From positions 1 through 55,542 of the forward strand of contig JAUXPL010000004.1 in the NCBI GenBank assembly GCA_030683605.1: DNA of 55,542 nt, in the 5' to 3' direction. The notes beneath the pieces were generated by a model that made no database searches, was not told the DNA's origin, and was given only the letters and a program-made list of their open reading frames with translations. This DNA is from Candidatus Altimarinota bacterium. Lineage in GTDB: Bacteria > Patescibacteriota > Gracilibacteria > BD1-5 > UBA6164. Of the stretch, positions 21,207-30,985 are shown piece by piece; position 1 is the first letter of the stretch; each line of letters opens with the position of its first letter. The position numbers and the translations under genes are program-made.

Positions 21207-21612
21207 AATTATCTAAAGAATCTATAAAATCATCTAATAAATCATTTACTTCTTTTTCTAATGCTGCATCATCAGAAATTCCACTATCATCTTTAGTGTT
21301 TGATCATCAACTACTACTTGAAACTCAAGAGTTTCATTCTATAGATTTAGGATTATCATTGTTATTATTTTTATCCTTGCTAGTTGTTCAATTATCTGAA
21401 TTATTTTTTTGATTATTTATTTCACTTGAATCATCGGCTCCTGTATTATCAACTATAGCAGAATTATCTTTATTATCAATTTCATTGTCTGTTATTCATG
21501 TTTCTGTTAGTCAAGTTAATGTATCTCATATTTCAGTATTTGATTCTTGATTCTTATTTCCACAAGAAGTTAAAAAACTTAATACTATCAACACAATTAT
21601 TAATTTTTTCAT
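21193..21612 (-). CDS. Small acidic lipoprotein
   Basis: The 139-residue product has a lipoprotein signal with the lipobox LTSC at about residues 13-16, followed by an acidic, Asn/Ser-rich low-complexity chain with no recognisable domain. It probably sits on the outer face of the membrane. It overlaps holB by 14 bp and so is probably co-transcribed with it, though no functional link is evident. An alternative ATG lies two codons upstream (21618). Confidence 0.7.
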
Positions 21613-21695
21613 ATTCATTTGTTAATTACTATTATATAATCTAATAATTACATTTTAATAAAAAAAATAAATAAATCAAAAAAAGAATTAAAAAT

Positions 21696-21724
21696 TTGAC
21701 AAATAATAATTATATATATTATAT
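21696..21724 (+). promoter_or_regulatory. Probable promoter of comM
   Basis: TTGACA at 21696-21701 is followed about 16-17 bp later by an AT-only -10 region (TTATAT type). The comM start is ~40 bp further on. The same TTGACAAATAA context occurs at 23399 and 51487, so it appears to be the local promoter style. Confidence 0.5.
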
Positions 21725-21760
21725 GTATATATCTAGTATATAATATAACCAACACATAAT

Positions 21761-23302
21761 ATGATATCGAAAGTAAATTCTATAACAGTAAATTGATTAG
21801 ATTCTCATTTAGTAGAAGTAGAAGTGGATATAAATAATTGATTACCAAGTTTTACTATTGTTTGATTACCAGACCAATGAGTACAGGAGAGCAAAGAGAG
21901 ACTTAGATCTGCTATGAAATCATCTGGAAACAAATTGCCTATGACTCGAATAACTGTTAATTTAGCACCAGCTGATATTAGGAAATCTGGTCCTAGTTTT
22001 GATTTTCCTATTGCTATTTGAATATTATTACATGAATGATTTATAACTGATACTTATGTATTAGATTCAATATTTTTAGGAGAATTATCTCTAGATTGAA
22101 ATCTGAGAAAAGTAGCTTCTGTATTACCAGCAACTATATGAGCAAAAGAAAAATGATATAAGAGAATATTTATTCCAAAAGAGAATTCTCTAGAAGCATC
22201 AATAGTACCATGAATAGATGTTATTCCAGTTGAGAATCTCAAAGAAGTGATAGAATATTTAAACAATGATAAAGAAATGATAGTATTACCTCAACTTGAT
22301 TTTACCAAATTTTGAAAACAACAAAATTTTCATAATAATAAACATGATTTTAAATACGTATTATGACAGGAACATGCAAAAAGAGCTCTAGAAATAGCAG
22401 CATCATGATGACATAATATAGTTATGGATTGACCTCCAGGTAGTTGAAAAACTATGTTGTCAAAAGCATTTTCGACTATATTACCAGATTTAACCATAGA
22501 TGAAGCTATAGAAGTATCAAAGATTTATAGTATTTCTTGATTATTAAATTCTGATAATCCAATTATTAGAAAGAGACCATTTAGAACTATTCATCATACA
22601 GCATCTAGTGTGTCTATAGTATGATGAGGTAGAAATGCTAAACCATGAGAAATAAGTCTATCTCATAAGTGAGTATTATTTTTGGATGAAATACTAGAGT
22701 TTGAAAAGTCAGTATTAGAAGTACTTAGACAACCATTAGAAGATTGATGTATAACTATAAATCGAGCAAATGCCAGTTATACTTATCCCGCTCAATTTAT
22801 AATGGTATGAGCTATGAACCCTTGTCCATGTGGATATTTTACAGATCCAGATAGGGAATGTATTTGTACACATAAACAAGTGGAGAACTATAGATCTAGA
22901 TTATCATGACCACTAATAGATAGGGTAGATATATTTATAGAAGTACCAAAAGTAAAAACAGACAAATTCAAAGTATGAGAGGATTATTCAAATTGTGAAA
23001 CTTCAATTGATATAAAAACTAGAGTAGAAAAAGCTAGACAATTACAATTAAATAGATTTAAGTGAACAAATATTACTTTTAATTCTGAAATGTGAACTAA
23101 AGAAATAAATAAATATTGTCAATTGGAAGAATCGACTGATACTATATTGAAACAAGCAGTTAATAATATGAATTTATCTGCTAGATCATATTATAGAATA
23201 CTGAAATTATCTAGAACTATAGCTGATTTAGAGTGAGTAGATAATATAGAATCAAAACATATTTTAGAAGCTTTAAGTTTCAGAAAAAAAGAAGAAAATT
23301 AA
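21761..23302 (+). CDS. comM: ComM/YifB-family AAA+ ATPase (Mg chelatase-like)
   Basis: The 513-residue product is a ComM-type helicase that promotes branch migration during natural transformation. The N-terminal domain carries [22 protein letters not shown] and [15 protein letters not shown]; the AAA+ core has Walker A GPPGSGKTML (about 228-237), Walker [12 protein letters not shown] and the family motif [10 protein letters not shown] with zinc-type cysteines (CPCG, CICTH). The C-terminus [20 protein letters not shown] is also typical. Length is normal. With the type IV pilus genes it fits DNA uptake capacity. Confidence 0.95.
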
Positions 23303-23304
23303 TA

Positions 23305-23345
23305 ACCAATTCCCCCCTGCGGGGTACTTCCCTTGGAAAGGGAAT
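23305..23345. repeat. Dispersed repeat copy after comM
   Basis: CCCCCCTGCGGGGTACTTCCC followed by a short palindrome (CCCTTGGAAAGGG) is the inverse of the GC-rich tail seen at 50-65. It follows the comM stop directly and may act as its terminator region. Confidence 0.65.
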
Positions 23346-23398
23346 TAGTATATTTAATCTATATTAAAAAATAAATAATAAAAAAGTCAAAAAAAGTT

Positions 23399-23426
23399 TT
23401 GACAAATAAAAATTATTTATTATATT
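23399..23426 (+). promoter_or_regulatory. Promoter of the structured RNA
   Basis: TTGACA (23399-23404), 16-bp spacer, TATATT (23421-23426). Transcription would begin near 23433, immediately before the first hairpin of the RNA. Confidence 0.7.
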
Positions 23427-23432
23427 ACACAA

Positions 23433-23823
23433 GTCCAGTAAGGACATCACAAATTAACCTAGTCAATTATCCGGTAATTACCGTTATAAAGGATTAGAAT
23501 TTTGAAACACAATATCGGAGAAACGGTCATGATACATGCACCACCTAGTAATTTTACATTAACCTTTTTTAAATATAATCACTGATTCGGCGCCGGCCTG
23601 CACATGGAGAAAACATGTACATAAGAGCATCCCCGCAGTAAAAATGCAGTAGAAAAAAGAAAAAATATTGTAAAAATCATTCACAGGAAACGTCCATGCA
23701 CTCACCACCAATGAACTCTCATTCAGAGACTAATTAATTTCGTTTCGGCGTCGGCGTATATTTCGCATTGCCTTGAGTTAACTTTTTACAAAAAAGCCTA
23801 TCTAATAAATAGGCTTTTTTACT
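23433..23823 (+). ncRNA. Structured non-coding RNA of ~390 nt with two related modules
   Basis: This stretch has clearly higher GC than its flanks, no ORF, a promoter in front and an intrinsic terminator behind. Hairpins can be drawn for GTCC-loop-GGAC (~23433), CGGTAATTACCG (~23472), ACATG-loop-CATGT (~23602), CTCT-loop-AGAG (~23717) and GGCG-loop-CGC (~23752). Two modules share motifs in the same order: a GGARAAACG element (23517, 23686), CATGCAC (23535, 23695), CACC, and TTCGGCGYCGGC (23585, 23744), with 50 and 49 bp between CATGCAC and TTCGGCG. It does not match the tmRNA, RNase P, 6S or SRP signatures I know. It precedes the pyruvyltransferase-dapF-lysA operon and could be an independent RNA or a long leader. 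Confidence 0.7.
23789..23823 (+). terminator. Terminator of the structured RNA
   Basis: AAAAAAGCCTAT pairs with ATAGGCTTTTTT. It ends the RNA ~70 bp before the next gene, so it could also act as an attenuator for that operon. Confidence 0.85.
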
Positions 23824-23895
23824 TTATTTAAAAAATTGCATTTTGAATTAATTTATTTATTATATATTTAATTTATTAGTTTTAAATTTACAAAT

Positions 23896-24951
23896 ATGAT
23901 AATATCTATCTTTGCTTCAGTGTGAGCACAAAACTTGGGTGATGAATTAATATTAAAAAATGAAGTAAAGTTATTGGAGAGAAAATATTGAAAAGATACT
24001 AAATTTATAGTATTTTCTTATGATACTCTTAATCCATTCTTAAAGAAAAGTAATATTTTTTATAAAGAATATTTTCCTGTTTGAATTAGAAATATTTCAA
24101 ATATTTTTAGAAATATCTGTAATTTTTTTTCTTTTTTATTTGCAGTAGTTAGAAGTGATTTAATAGTTATAGGTTGAGGTTGAATTATTTATGATTCAGA
24201 ACATCAATCTACAAGGGAACCACTTGATCAATGGTTATTTAGGACTAAATTATTTTATTTATTAAATAAAAATGTGTTATTTTTTGCTGTATGATTAAAT
24301 ATTAAAAATAAATTTAATTTACATAAAGTTAAACAAATATTCTCACAAGCAGAAGTAACGGTTAGAGATTCATATAGTTATAATTTGTTAAAAGAAATAT
24401 GAATTAATTCAACTATTATAAAAGATCCAGTATTTAGTGAAATAGAATGACAAAGTAAGAAAAGTTATTTAATAAAAAAAATTAATTCTTTTGATTTTAC
24501 ATTTAGAGATTTATCTGATATTGATTTGAAGTGAAAAAAAATAGCTATAGCTTTTAGGAGAGGTTATTTGTCTAAAAAACATTGAGATGAAGCTAAAATA
24601 GAAGAAGAAAAAATCATAAATGAAATAATTAGTTTTATATTAGAGAATGGTTGAGAAGTAATTTTGATACCTAATAGTTTTCATAAAAAAGATTCTATAG
24701 CTAATGATTATGTCTTTTTGAATAAATTTACTAGGATAAATGAAAAGATTAGAATAGTTAGTACAATGGAAGATGTTTATACTAAATACATATATAGAGA
24801 ATTTGATTTATGTTTAGCTATGAGATTGCATTCAATAATACTGTCTCAAGTATATGAAATACCTTTTATTTGAGTAAGTTATTCTAAAAAAACTGATGAA
24901 ATTCTATCAATGATAGAAAGTAATAAATTACCGGATAAAAATATTCTTTAA
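23896..24951 (+). CDS. Polysaccharide pyruvyl transferase family protein
   Basis: The 351-residue product matches the CsaB/polysaccharide pyruvyl transferase family, which adds ketal pyruvate to surface sugars so that S-layer proteins can bind. Evidence: an N-terminal GAQNLGDELIL segment, DLIVIGGGGIIYD, FFAVGLNIKN, VTVRDSYSYNLL, IAIAFRRG, and the C-terminal MRLHSIILSQVYEIPFIGVSYS with the conserved RLH histidine. A B-T fold with two Rossmann-like halves is known for the family. It starts the operon with dapF and lysA (16-bp gap), suggesting a role in the envelope. Confidence 0.85.
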
Positions 24952-24967
24952 TAATAATATTGTATAT

Positions 24968-25834
24968 ATGAAAAAATTACATTTTGTTAAAATGCATTGA
25001 ACTTGAAATGATTTTATATTAATAAATAATGATCATTTAATTGAATTAAAAATAGATTTAACTAAAGAATTAATAGTAAGAATGTGTGATAGACATTTTT
25101 GAATATGATCAGATTGAGTTTTATTAATTTCTAGATGAAAAAAAGTAGCTTTCAAATATGAAGTTTATAACCCGGATTGAACACAAGCAGAAATGTGTGG
25201 TAATGGTATAAGATGCTATATGAAGTATTTGTTTGATAATTGATTTGTAAATCAAAATATTATTGATGTTGAAACATGAGTTTGAATACTTAACTTAAGT
25301 ATTGATAAAAATATAGTTACTGTTGATATGTGAAAACCATCGAGAATTAAAAATCTGGTATATAAAAGTAAAAAACTAGGTGACAAATTTCCTATTAAAA
25401 TTGATAATCAAGAATTTATATTTACTCCAATTAGTATGTGAAATCCACATGCAGTTATATTTTGTAGGGATAATAATTTATTGAATGATTTATTAGAAAA
25501 ATTGGATATAAGTATTTATTGAAAACATATTGAAAATTACTTGGATATATTTCCAGATAAAACTAATGTTGAATTTGTAAAAATAATAAGTGAATTTGAA
25601 GTTATGGTGAGAGTATGGGAAAGATGAGCTTGAGAGACATTATCATGTTGAACTTGAGCTTGTGCAGTTGTTGTAGCATGAATATTATCTGGAAGATTAT
25701 CAATAAATAAATTTATAAAAGTAAACTTACCTGGTTGAATACTTGAGGTTAAATGGAGCTGAGATGAAAAAGACTCAGTTATAATGAAATGAGAAGCAAA
25801 AGAAGTTTTCAAATGAGAATATTATTTATCATAA
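24968..25834 (+). CDS. dapF: Diaminopimelate epimerase
   Basis: The 288-residue product interconverts LL- and meso-diaminopimelate by a two-cysteine, cofactor-free mechanism. Both catalytic cysteines are present in MCGNGIRC (first C, near residue 77) and LSCGTGAC (near 226). The N-terminal KMHGTGNDFILI, FGIGSDGVLLI and PISMGNPHAVIF motifs are also intact. Many glycines of these motifs are TGA-coded. Length is normal. The adjacent lysA uses its product, so the pair closes the lysine/meso-DAP branch; the earlier dap genes are not in the window. Confidence 0.95.
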
Positions 25835-25846
25835 CCTATATTTATT

Positions 25847-27121
25847 ATGAATTTTTTGACAAGAGAACAAGCATATATAATTGATAATAATTTTGATACT
25901 CCTGTGTATGTTTATTCTGAAGATAAATTGGATGAAGCTGTAAATAATTTTTTATTATTTCCAAGTGCGTTTTGACATGATGTTAGATTTGCTATGAAGG
26001 CAAAATCTAATGTAAATATACTTAAAAAATTTAATAATAGATGAATAAAAATTGATTGAAGTTCTGAATATGAAGCTTTTAGAGCTTTAAATGCTTGATT
26101 TAAACCATCAGATATACAAATTTCAGGACAAGAAACACCAAGAGAATTAGAGAAACTATTAGATTTATGAGTATTTTTAGTAGCTACAAGTTTGGATCAG
26201 ATTAAAGCAATTTGAGAGATATTGAAACAAGTTCAGGATGAGACAATTAAATCAAACAATTCAAGAAAAATCTGAGTTAGAATTAATCCAGGAATGTGAT
26301 CATGAGCATTCAAGGCAATATCTACTTGATGAGAAACTTCAGCATTTGGTATTTGGCATGAATTTATACCAGAAATAAAAGAATTAGTACATTTATATGA
26401 TTTAGAAATATCAAAAATTCATATTCATATTGGTAGTGAAAATACTCCAGAATCATGGACTAATAGTGCTAATATATGATTAGATTTTGTTAGACAATTT
26501 CCAAATGTAACAACTCTAGATATGTGAGGTGGATTCAAAATGGCTATTATGCCTTATGAAAAAACAGCTGATTTACAGGCTATTGGTAAATCTGTAGCGG
26601 AAAAATTTACAGAGTTTTATAATGAAACTTGAAGAAAAATACATTTAGAGCTAGAGCCATGAAAATATATGGTTATCAATAGTTGATGTGTAGTTGCTAA
26701 AGTAGACTCTATTGTTAACACAGGTATTAATTGATATAAATTTATTAGAACAAATACATGAATGACAGAAATGCCTAGAGTAGCAATGTATTGAGTACAA
26801 CAACCTATTACAATAATAAATGATTCAATTGAAAAAGATTATTATGTAGTTGTTGGACATTGTTGTGAGTCTGGCGATATTCTTACTACAAAATTATATG
26901 ATCAAGAAGTGATAGAAACAGTTGAGTTAAATAAAGCATCAGTATGAGATATAATTGTTTTTGATGGTACTTGAGCTTATAATTCTTCAATGAGTATGAA
27001 AAATTATAATTCATTTCCAGAAGCTTGAGAAATTTTGATTAGAAAATCTTGAGAAATAGTTGAAATAAGAAAAAGAGAAAAACCAGAAGATGTATGGAGA
27101 AATGAAATAGAAGTAATATAA
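25847..27121 (+). CDS. lysA: Diaminopimelate decarboxylase
   Basis: The 424-residue product is a fold-type III PLP enzyme that makes lysine from meso-DAP. The PLP lysine is in FAMKAKSN (near residue 51), the phosphate loop in DMGGGFK, the substrate-side motif in LELEPGKYMV, and the active-site cysteine and aspartate in CESGD (C340). The late GAYNSSMSMKNYNS matches the family GAY motif. It follows dapF by 12 bp. Among fold III decarboxylases the CESGD motif favours DAP rather than ornithine or arginine, although a carboxynorspermidine decarboxylase relative is not fully excluded. Confidence 0.88.
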
Positions 27122-27124
27122 AAA

Positions 27125-27305
27125 TCAGACTATTCCCTAACTCATATTCCATTAAGGTAAGGAAAATGTGGTATATTTTTCTAACCCATCCCCTCGTACC
27201 TCGGGATACCCCAAGAGTACTTCCTTCGGGGCGCCCCCCTTGAAAAGGGAAGAAATTTCTCCCTTTTTTAAAGGTAGTAACGCAGGGGGACGGATTAAAA
27301 CCATA
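27125..27305. repeat. Dispersed repeat cluster downstream of lysA
   Basis: AAAATGTGGTATATTTTTCTAACCC (27164-27188) is the inverse complement of the start of the 66-bp unit at 1-132. It is followed by GC-rich palindromes around CCTCGGGATACCCCAAG and GTACTTCCTTCGGGGCGCCCC, then CTCCCTTTTTTAAAGG. The insertion sites of several family members seem to overlap here. No gene is visible. Confidence 0.7.
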
Positions 27306-27331
27306 GTACACAATTCCTTAACTTTCTGTCA

Positions 27332-27376
27332 TTATAAAAATTCACCACCCTTATTAAGGATGGTGAATTTTTATAA
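27332..27376. terminator. Bidirectional terminator between lysA and ung
   Basis: A perfect 16-bp stem, TTATAAAAATTCACCA with TGGTGAATTTTTATAA, overlaps the ung stop codon and can serve both convergent genes. Confidence 0.8.
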
Positions 27377-28048
27377 TTGCCAATTTATAGGAATTTTTCA
27401 ATTTTTTACTAATATTTCATTAGTTAGTTTGAAACAATTACTTCATAGAAATCATCTATGTGCAGAAAAAGGTGAAGGATGAGCTGTTTCTAGTATATAA
27501 TGTTTTGATGTATCAATTAATGACTTTTTACTTTGAGCAAAAGCTCACCAAAGTAGAAATATCACTCACTGCTTATTATCTGATATTGTTTTTATAACAG
27601 TATCTGTAAATATTTCCCATCATATTTTTGCATGGCTAGCAGGATTTCATGCTTGTACTGTTAATATAGCATTAAGTAAAAATACTCACTCTATTGTCCA
27701 AGCTGATAAATCTCACGACTTGGGAATTTCTAGTCACAAACTTCTATTTAATTCTTTATATATATTTTGTAGACTTGGTGGTAGTTTCATTCAATTAGTA
27801 ACACTGAAACAAAAACCTTGTGCTTGTCATTCTCAGTGATAAGGATCTTGTCATAAAATAACTACTTTTACATCATCAAAGTGTGTTTTATCAAAAGCTG
27901 CAAAAATATTTTCCATTTTTGGATATATAGTTATTCATGCTTTTATGTCATCATTTATTTTTGTATTAATATCTAAAAAATACTGTTTATCAAATTCTTC
28001 TTTTAATACTTCATACCAAGAATTTTCTATTTTAGCTAATTTATTCAT
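27371..28048 (-). CDS. ung: Uracil-DNA glycosylase (family 1)
   Basis: The 225-residue product removes uracil from DNA. The catalytic water-activating aspartate lies in [18 protein letters not shown], the uracil pocket in [12 protein letters not shown] and IFLLWGAFAQ, and the minor-groove loop in [17 protein letters not shown]. All are canonical for Ung. Glycines of GQDPYHG are TGA-coded. Length is normal. The start is the ATG before [10 protein letters not shown]; longer in-frame extension upstream is not conserved. The minus-strand promoter side overlaps the spacer with the small RNA-like unit. Confidence 0.95.
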
Positions 28049-28112
28049 TTTTTTCTTGAAATTAATTATTATTAAATTAATTATATCTAAATAAATAAAA
28101 ACAAAAATTTTA

Positions 28113-28141
28113 TTGACAAATTCACACAATTTTTATATAAT
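28113..28141 (+). promoter_or_regulatory. Perfect consensus sigma70-type promoter
   Basis: TTGACA at 28113-28118 and TATAAT at 28136-28141 are separated by exactly 17 bp. This is the best promoter match in the window, yet no coding sequence follows for about 345 bp. Confidence 0.85.
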
Positions 28142-28147
28142 GTATAT

Positions 28148-28224
28148 AACTTCCATAAATATTTTGGTTGTAAAATAATGACAATATAAAAAGAGAGGGC
28201 TGAAACCTCTCTTTTTATATTGTT
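28148..28224 (+). ncRNA. Putative small RNA or attenuator upstream of the M3 peptidase gene
   Basis: From the perfect promoter, transcription would reach a strong hairpin (CAATATAAAAAGAGAGG with CCTCTCTTTTTATATTG, 28181-28220) after about 35 nt, giving a ~75-nt transcript. The hairpin includes an embedded terminator-like AAAAAGAGAGG/CCTCTCTTTTT. A direct repeat TGTAAAATAATGAC occurs at ~28167 and again at ~28330. It may be a small RNA or an attenuated leader of the gene at 28487. Confidence 0.45.
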
Positions 28225-28486
28225 TTCCTTTTTCTAGAGAATTTTTTCTTTCTAAGAGAAAAGGATACAATATAACCTTTCCATACTGGAAAAGTTACTA
28301 ATACTTTCATAAATTATATGGTTACAATGTAAAATAATGACTCTTTAGTCTTGAAAGTAAAAACTAAAAGTATATACATAATATATACTAAATTAAAATT
28401 GTAAAGAGTTTTTAATAATAAATTATTTTAAACTATCTATTTTTTATATATAATAAGCCCATTAATTATTTAAAAACAAACTAAAC
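28225..28486. other. Structured gene-free spacer before the M3 peptidase gene
   Basis: The spacer contains AACCTTTCC-loop-GGAAAAGTT (~28277-28300), GACT-loop-AGTC, ACTCTTTA (~28341) complementary to TAAAGAGT (~28402), and an AT palindrome AGTATATACATAATATATACT. These could form a folded 5' leader. No ORF is seen. Confidence 0.45.
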
Positions 28487-30490
28487 ATGGAATTAAAACA
28501 AAAACTTATAGAAGAATTAGAAAAAGAATGATTTCCAGATTTGAAATTCATTTTTTCAGATGAGATACTTGATATAGCAACTAAAATGCTTGATGAATTT
28601 TTGGAAATAGATAAACAAAAATTTGAGGATTTTTTAAAAATACAGAACAAAGATTTAAAATTTGAGTCATTTGAAGATGAAAGTAATTTGGATTATTTTT
28701 GGAGTTTATTAAACCATTTTCAAAGTGTAGAAAATACTGAAAAAATAAGAAAAATAGTAGAAGATTTCAGACCAAAACTGCAAGATTTTTGAAATTATGT
28801 TGCATATAATTCAGATTATTTTGATAAACTTATATATGTAGAAAACAATTTAAACTTGGATGAAGAACAAACTAGAATAATGTATCTGAGAATAAAGGCT
28901 TTCAAAGATAGATGAATAGATTTACCAAAGGATAAACAAGACAGATTAAAAGAATTAAATAAACAATTATCTAAATTATCAGATGATTTTTCTAATAATA
29001 TAGTAGATGATGAAGCTCAATTTAGCTATACTATTACTGATTTTTCAGCTATTAAAGATTTACCTAAAGAGATACTAGATAATGCAGATAAAGAGAGATT
29101 TACTGATTGACCTGATGAAATAGAAAAAGAATGATATATATTTGATGCTGATCCTACTACTTATCAAGCAATTATGAAATATTGTCATGATAAAACTATT
29201 AGATGAGATTTTGCTCGTAGATTTTATAGTTTTGCTAGTAGTTGAAAATATGATAATAGAGAGAATATATTGAATATATTGAAATTAAAAAAAGAAAAAT
29301 CTGAAATATTATGATATAAAAATTATGCAGAACTAAGTCTGAATTCAAAAATGGCAGAATCACCGAATCAAGTATTTGAATTGATAGAATGAATTTCAAA
29401 AAAGGCTTATGAAAAAGCTGAAAATGAAATGCAAGAATTAAAAGATTATTTCAAGTTGGACAATATAGACTCAGAAGATTTGGCTTATTATTCTAGAATA
29501 TATAAAGAAGAAAAGTACGATATTGACGAAAAAGAATTGAAACAGTATTTTGAATTAGAAAATACTTTGACTTATTTGCATAATTTGTCAAAAGAGTTTT
29601 ATTGAATAGAACTAATAGAAATAGATTCAAATCTAGAAGACACAAGAATATATGAAGTTTATAAAGACTCTGTACTTATTTCTTATTATTTTTTGGATGC
29701 ATTTTATAGAAAAAATAAGAGACCATGAGCTTGGGCAGATAACTTAAGAGAAAAAGAATATTTTCCAAAGACTAAATTGCCTATAATAGTAAATGTATGT
29801 AATTTTCAAAAAACACCATGAAAAATTACACTATCTATGAGAGATGTAGAAACTCTTTTTCATGAGTTTTGACATGCTCTACATGAGATAAGTAGTGAGA
29901 GTAAATATAGTGAATTATCATGATTTTGAGTAGAATGGGATTTCGTAGAATTACCTAGTCAATTATTAGAAAACTGGGTTGCAGATAGAGATAGTTTGCA
30001 AAAATTGGCTAAACATTATGAAACAGGAGAATCAATTAGTAAATCTATGTTAGACAAGTTGGACAATTTAAAAACATATATGTCAGGTACATTTGTAGCA
30101 AGACAGAATGAATTTGCTTTATTAGATATGCATATATATTCTAGTGAAGTATCAGAAACAGTTGAAATGTTAGACAAAAAAGTTTTAGAGATAGTAAATA
30201 AGTATTCTATATTTCCTAGATGAGATGATTACAAAATGTATTGTAGTTTCGGCCATATTTTTTGATGATGATATTCTGCATGATATTATTCATATATGTG
30301 GGCTGAAATAATTGAAGCTGATGTATTTTCTAGAATAAAAGAATTATGAATGTTTGATAGATCTGTGTGAGAAAAATTACTTAATACAATATTGTGACAA
30401 TGAACTAGAAAAACAGCTACTGAGTTATTTTTTGATTTTATGTGAAGGGAAGTAGATAATACTGCCTTCATGGAAAGAAAATGATTGTAG
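28487..30490 (+). CDS. M3-family zinc oligopeptidase (OpdA/Dcp-like)
   Basis: The 667-residue product is an oligopeptidase of the thimet family, cutting short cytosolic peptides. The zinc motif is HEFGHALH (H459, E460, H463), followed by the ELPSQLLENW helix that contributes the third ligand, and the substrate-binding FGHIFGGGYSAGYYSYMWAE loop with the conserved HIF-GYSAGYYSY pattern. The C-terminus ends in GREVDNTAFMERKGL, typical of PrlC/Dcp-type members. No signal peptide is seen. The long leader upstream may control expression. Confidence 0.92.
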
Positions 30491-30499
30491 AAATATGTG

Positions 30500-30570
30500 A
30501 AAAACTTCGTATTTTTTCGACCACCCCCTGCCTTTCAGGCATCCCCCTCCTTAGTAAGGCGGGGGAAAGA
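30500..30570. repeat. GC-rich repeat copy after the M3 peptidase gene
   Basis: CCACCCCCTGCCTTTCAGGCATCCCCC and CCTTAGTAAGGCGGGGGAAAG lie back to back. They belong to the dispersed palindromic family and sit between the peptidase and rhodanese genes. Confidence 0.6.
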
Positions 30571-30606
30571 TTAAATATATTGATACTATAAATAATTTAA
30601 TTTATT

Positions 30607-30936
30607 ATGACTATTAGAAGATTACATGCAAAACAATTTAGTGATGAGATATTTAAAAATGACACTATTTTGATAGATATTAGAACTCCACAAGAGAAAG
30701 TAATTTATGGATATATTAAGTGAACAGATTTATATTATGATATGTATTCTAAAAAATTTGTTGATAATATGTTACATCTAGATAGAAATAAAAAGTATTT
30801 GATTTATTGTTGGCACTGAAATAGAACTCAATATGTATTACAATATATGAAAATAAATTGATTTACTGATGTATCAGATTTGATATGATGAATAGAATAT
30901 TGGGAAGCATATTGATTTAATGTAATTCGTGATTAA
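30607..30936 (+). CDS. Single-domain rhodanese
   Basis: The 109-residue product has the rhodanese fold signatures: ILIDIRTPQEKVIYGYIKG at the N-terminus, YLIYCWHGNRTQYVL with the active-site cysteine C68 and the loop CWHGNR, and SDLIGGIEYWEAYGF at the end (the GG-x-x-xW motif). It probably carries persulfide sulfur. Six of its seven glycines are TGA-coded, a useful contrast with the next gene. No sulfur-pathway genes are adjacent. Confidence 0.88.
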
Positions 30937-30945
30937 GTAAACAAT

Positions 30946-30985
30946 AAAAAAAGGACACTAAAAATTAATTTAGTGTCTTTTTTAA
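30946..30985. terminator. Bidirectional terminator
   Basis: AAAAAAGGACACTAAA pairs with TTTAGTGTCTTTTTT. It ends the rhodanese gene. The minus-strand neighbour, if its TGA is read through as glycine, would run into this stem. Confidence 0.85.

Noticed and set aside
23722-23740. Group I intron R-element (CAGAGACTA)
   Set aside because: The word matches, but no P, Q and S elements appear in the required order, there is no exon context, and the neighbouring genes are intact.
23433-23823. tmRNA or RNase P RNA
   Set aside because: No tRNA-like ends, no CCA, no tag ORF with an Ala-rich end, and the RNase P P4 core sequences are absent. A GGAAACGTCC word resembles the RNase P GGAAAGTCC, but it is at the wrong end of the transcript and lacks its partner.
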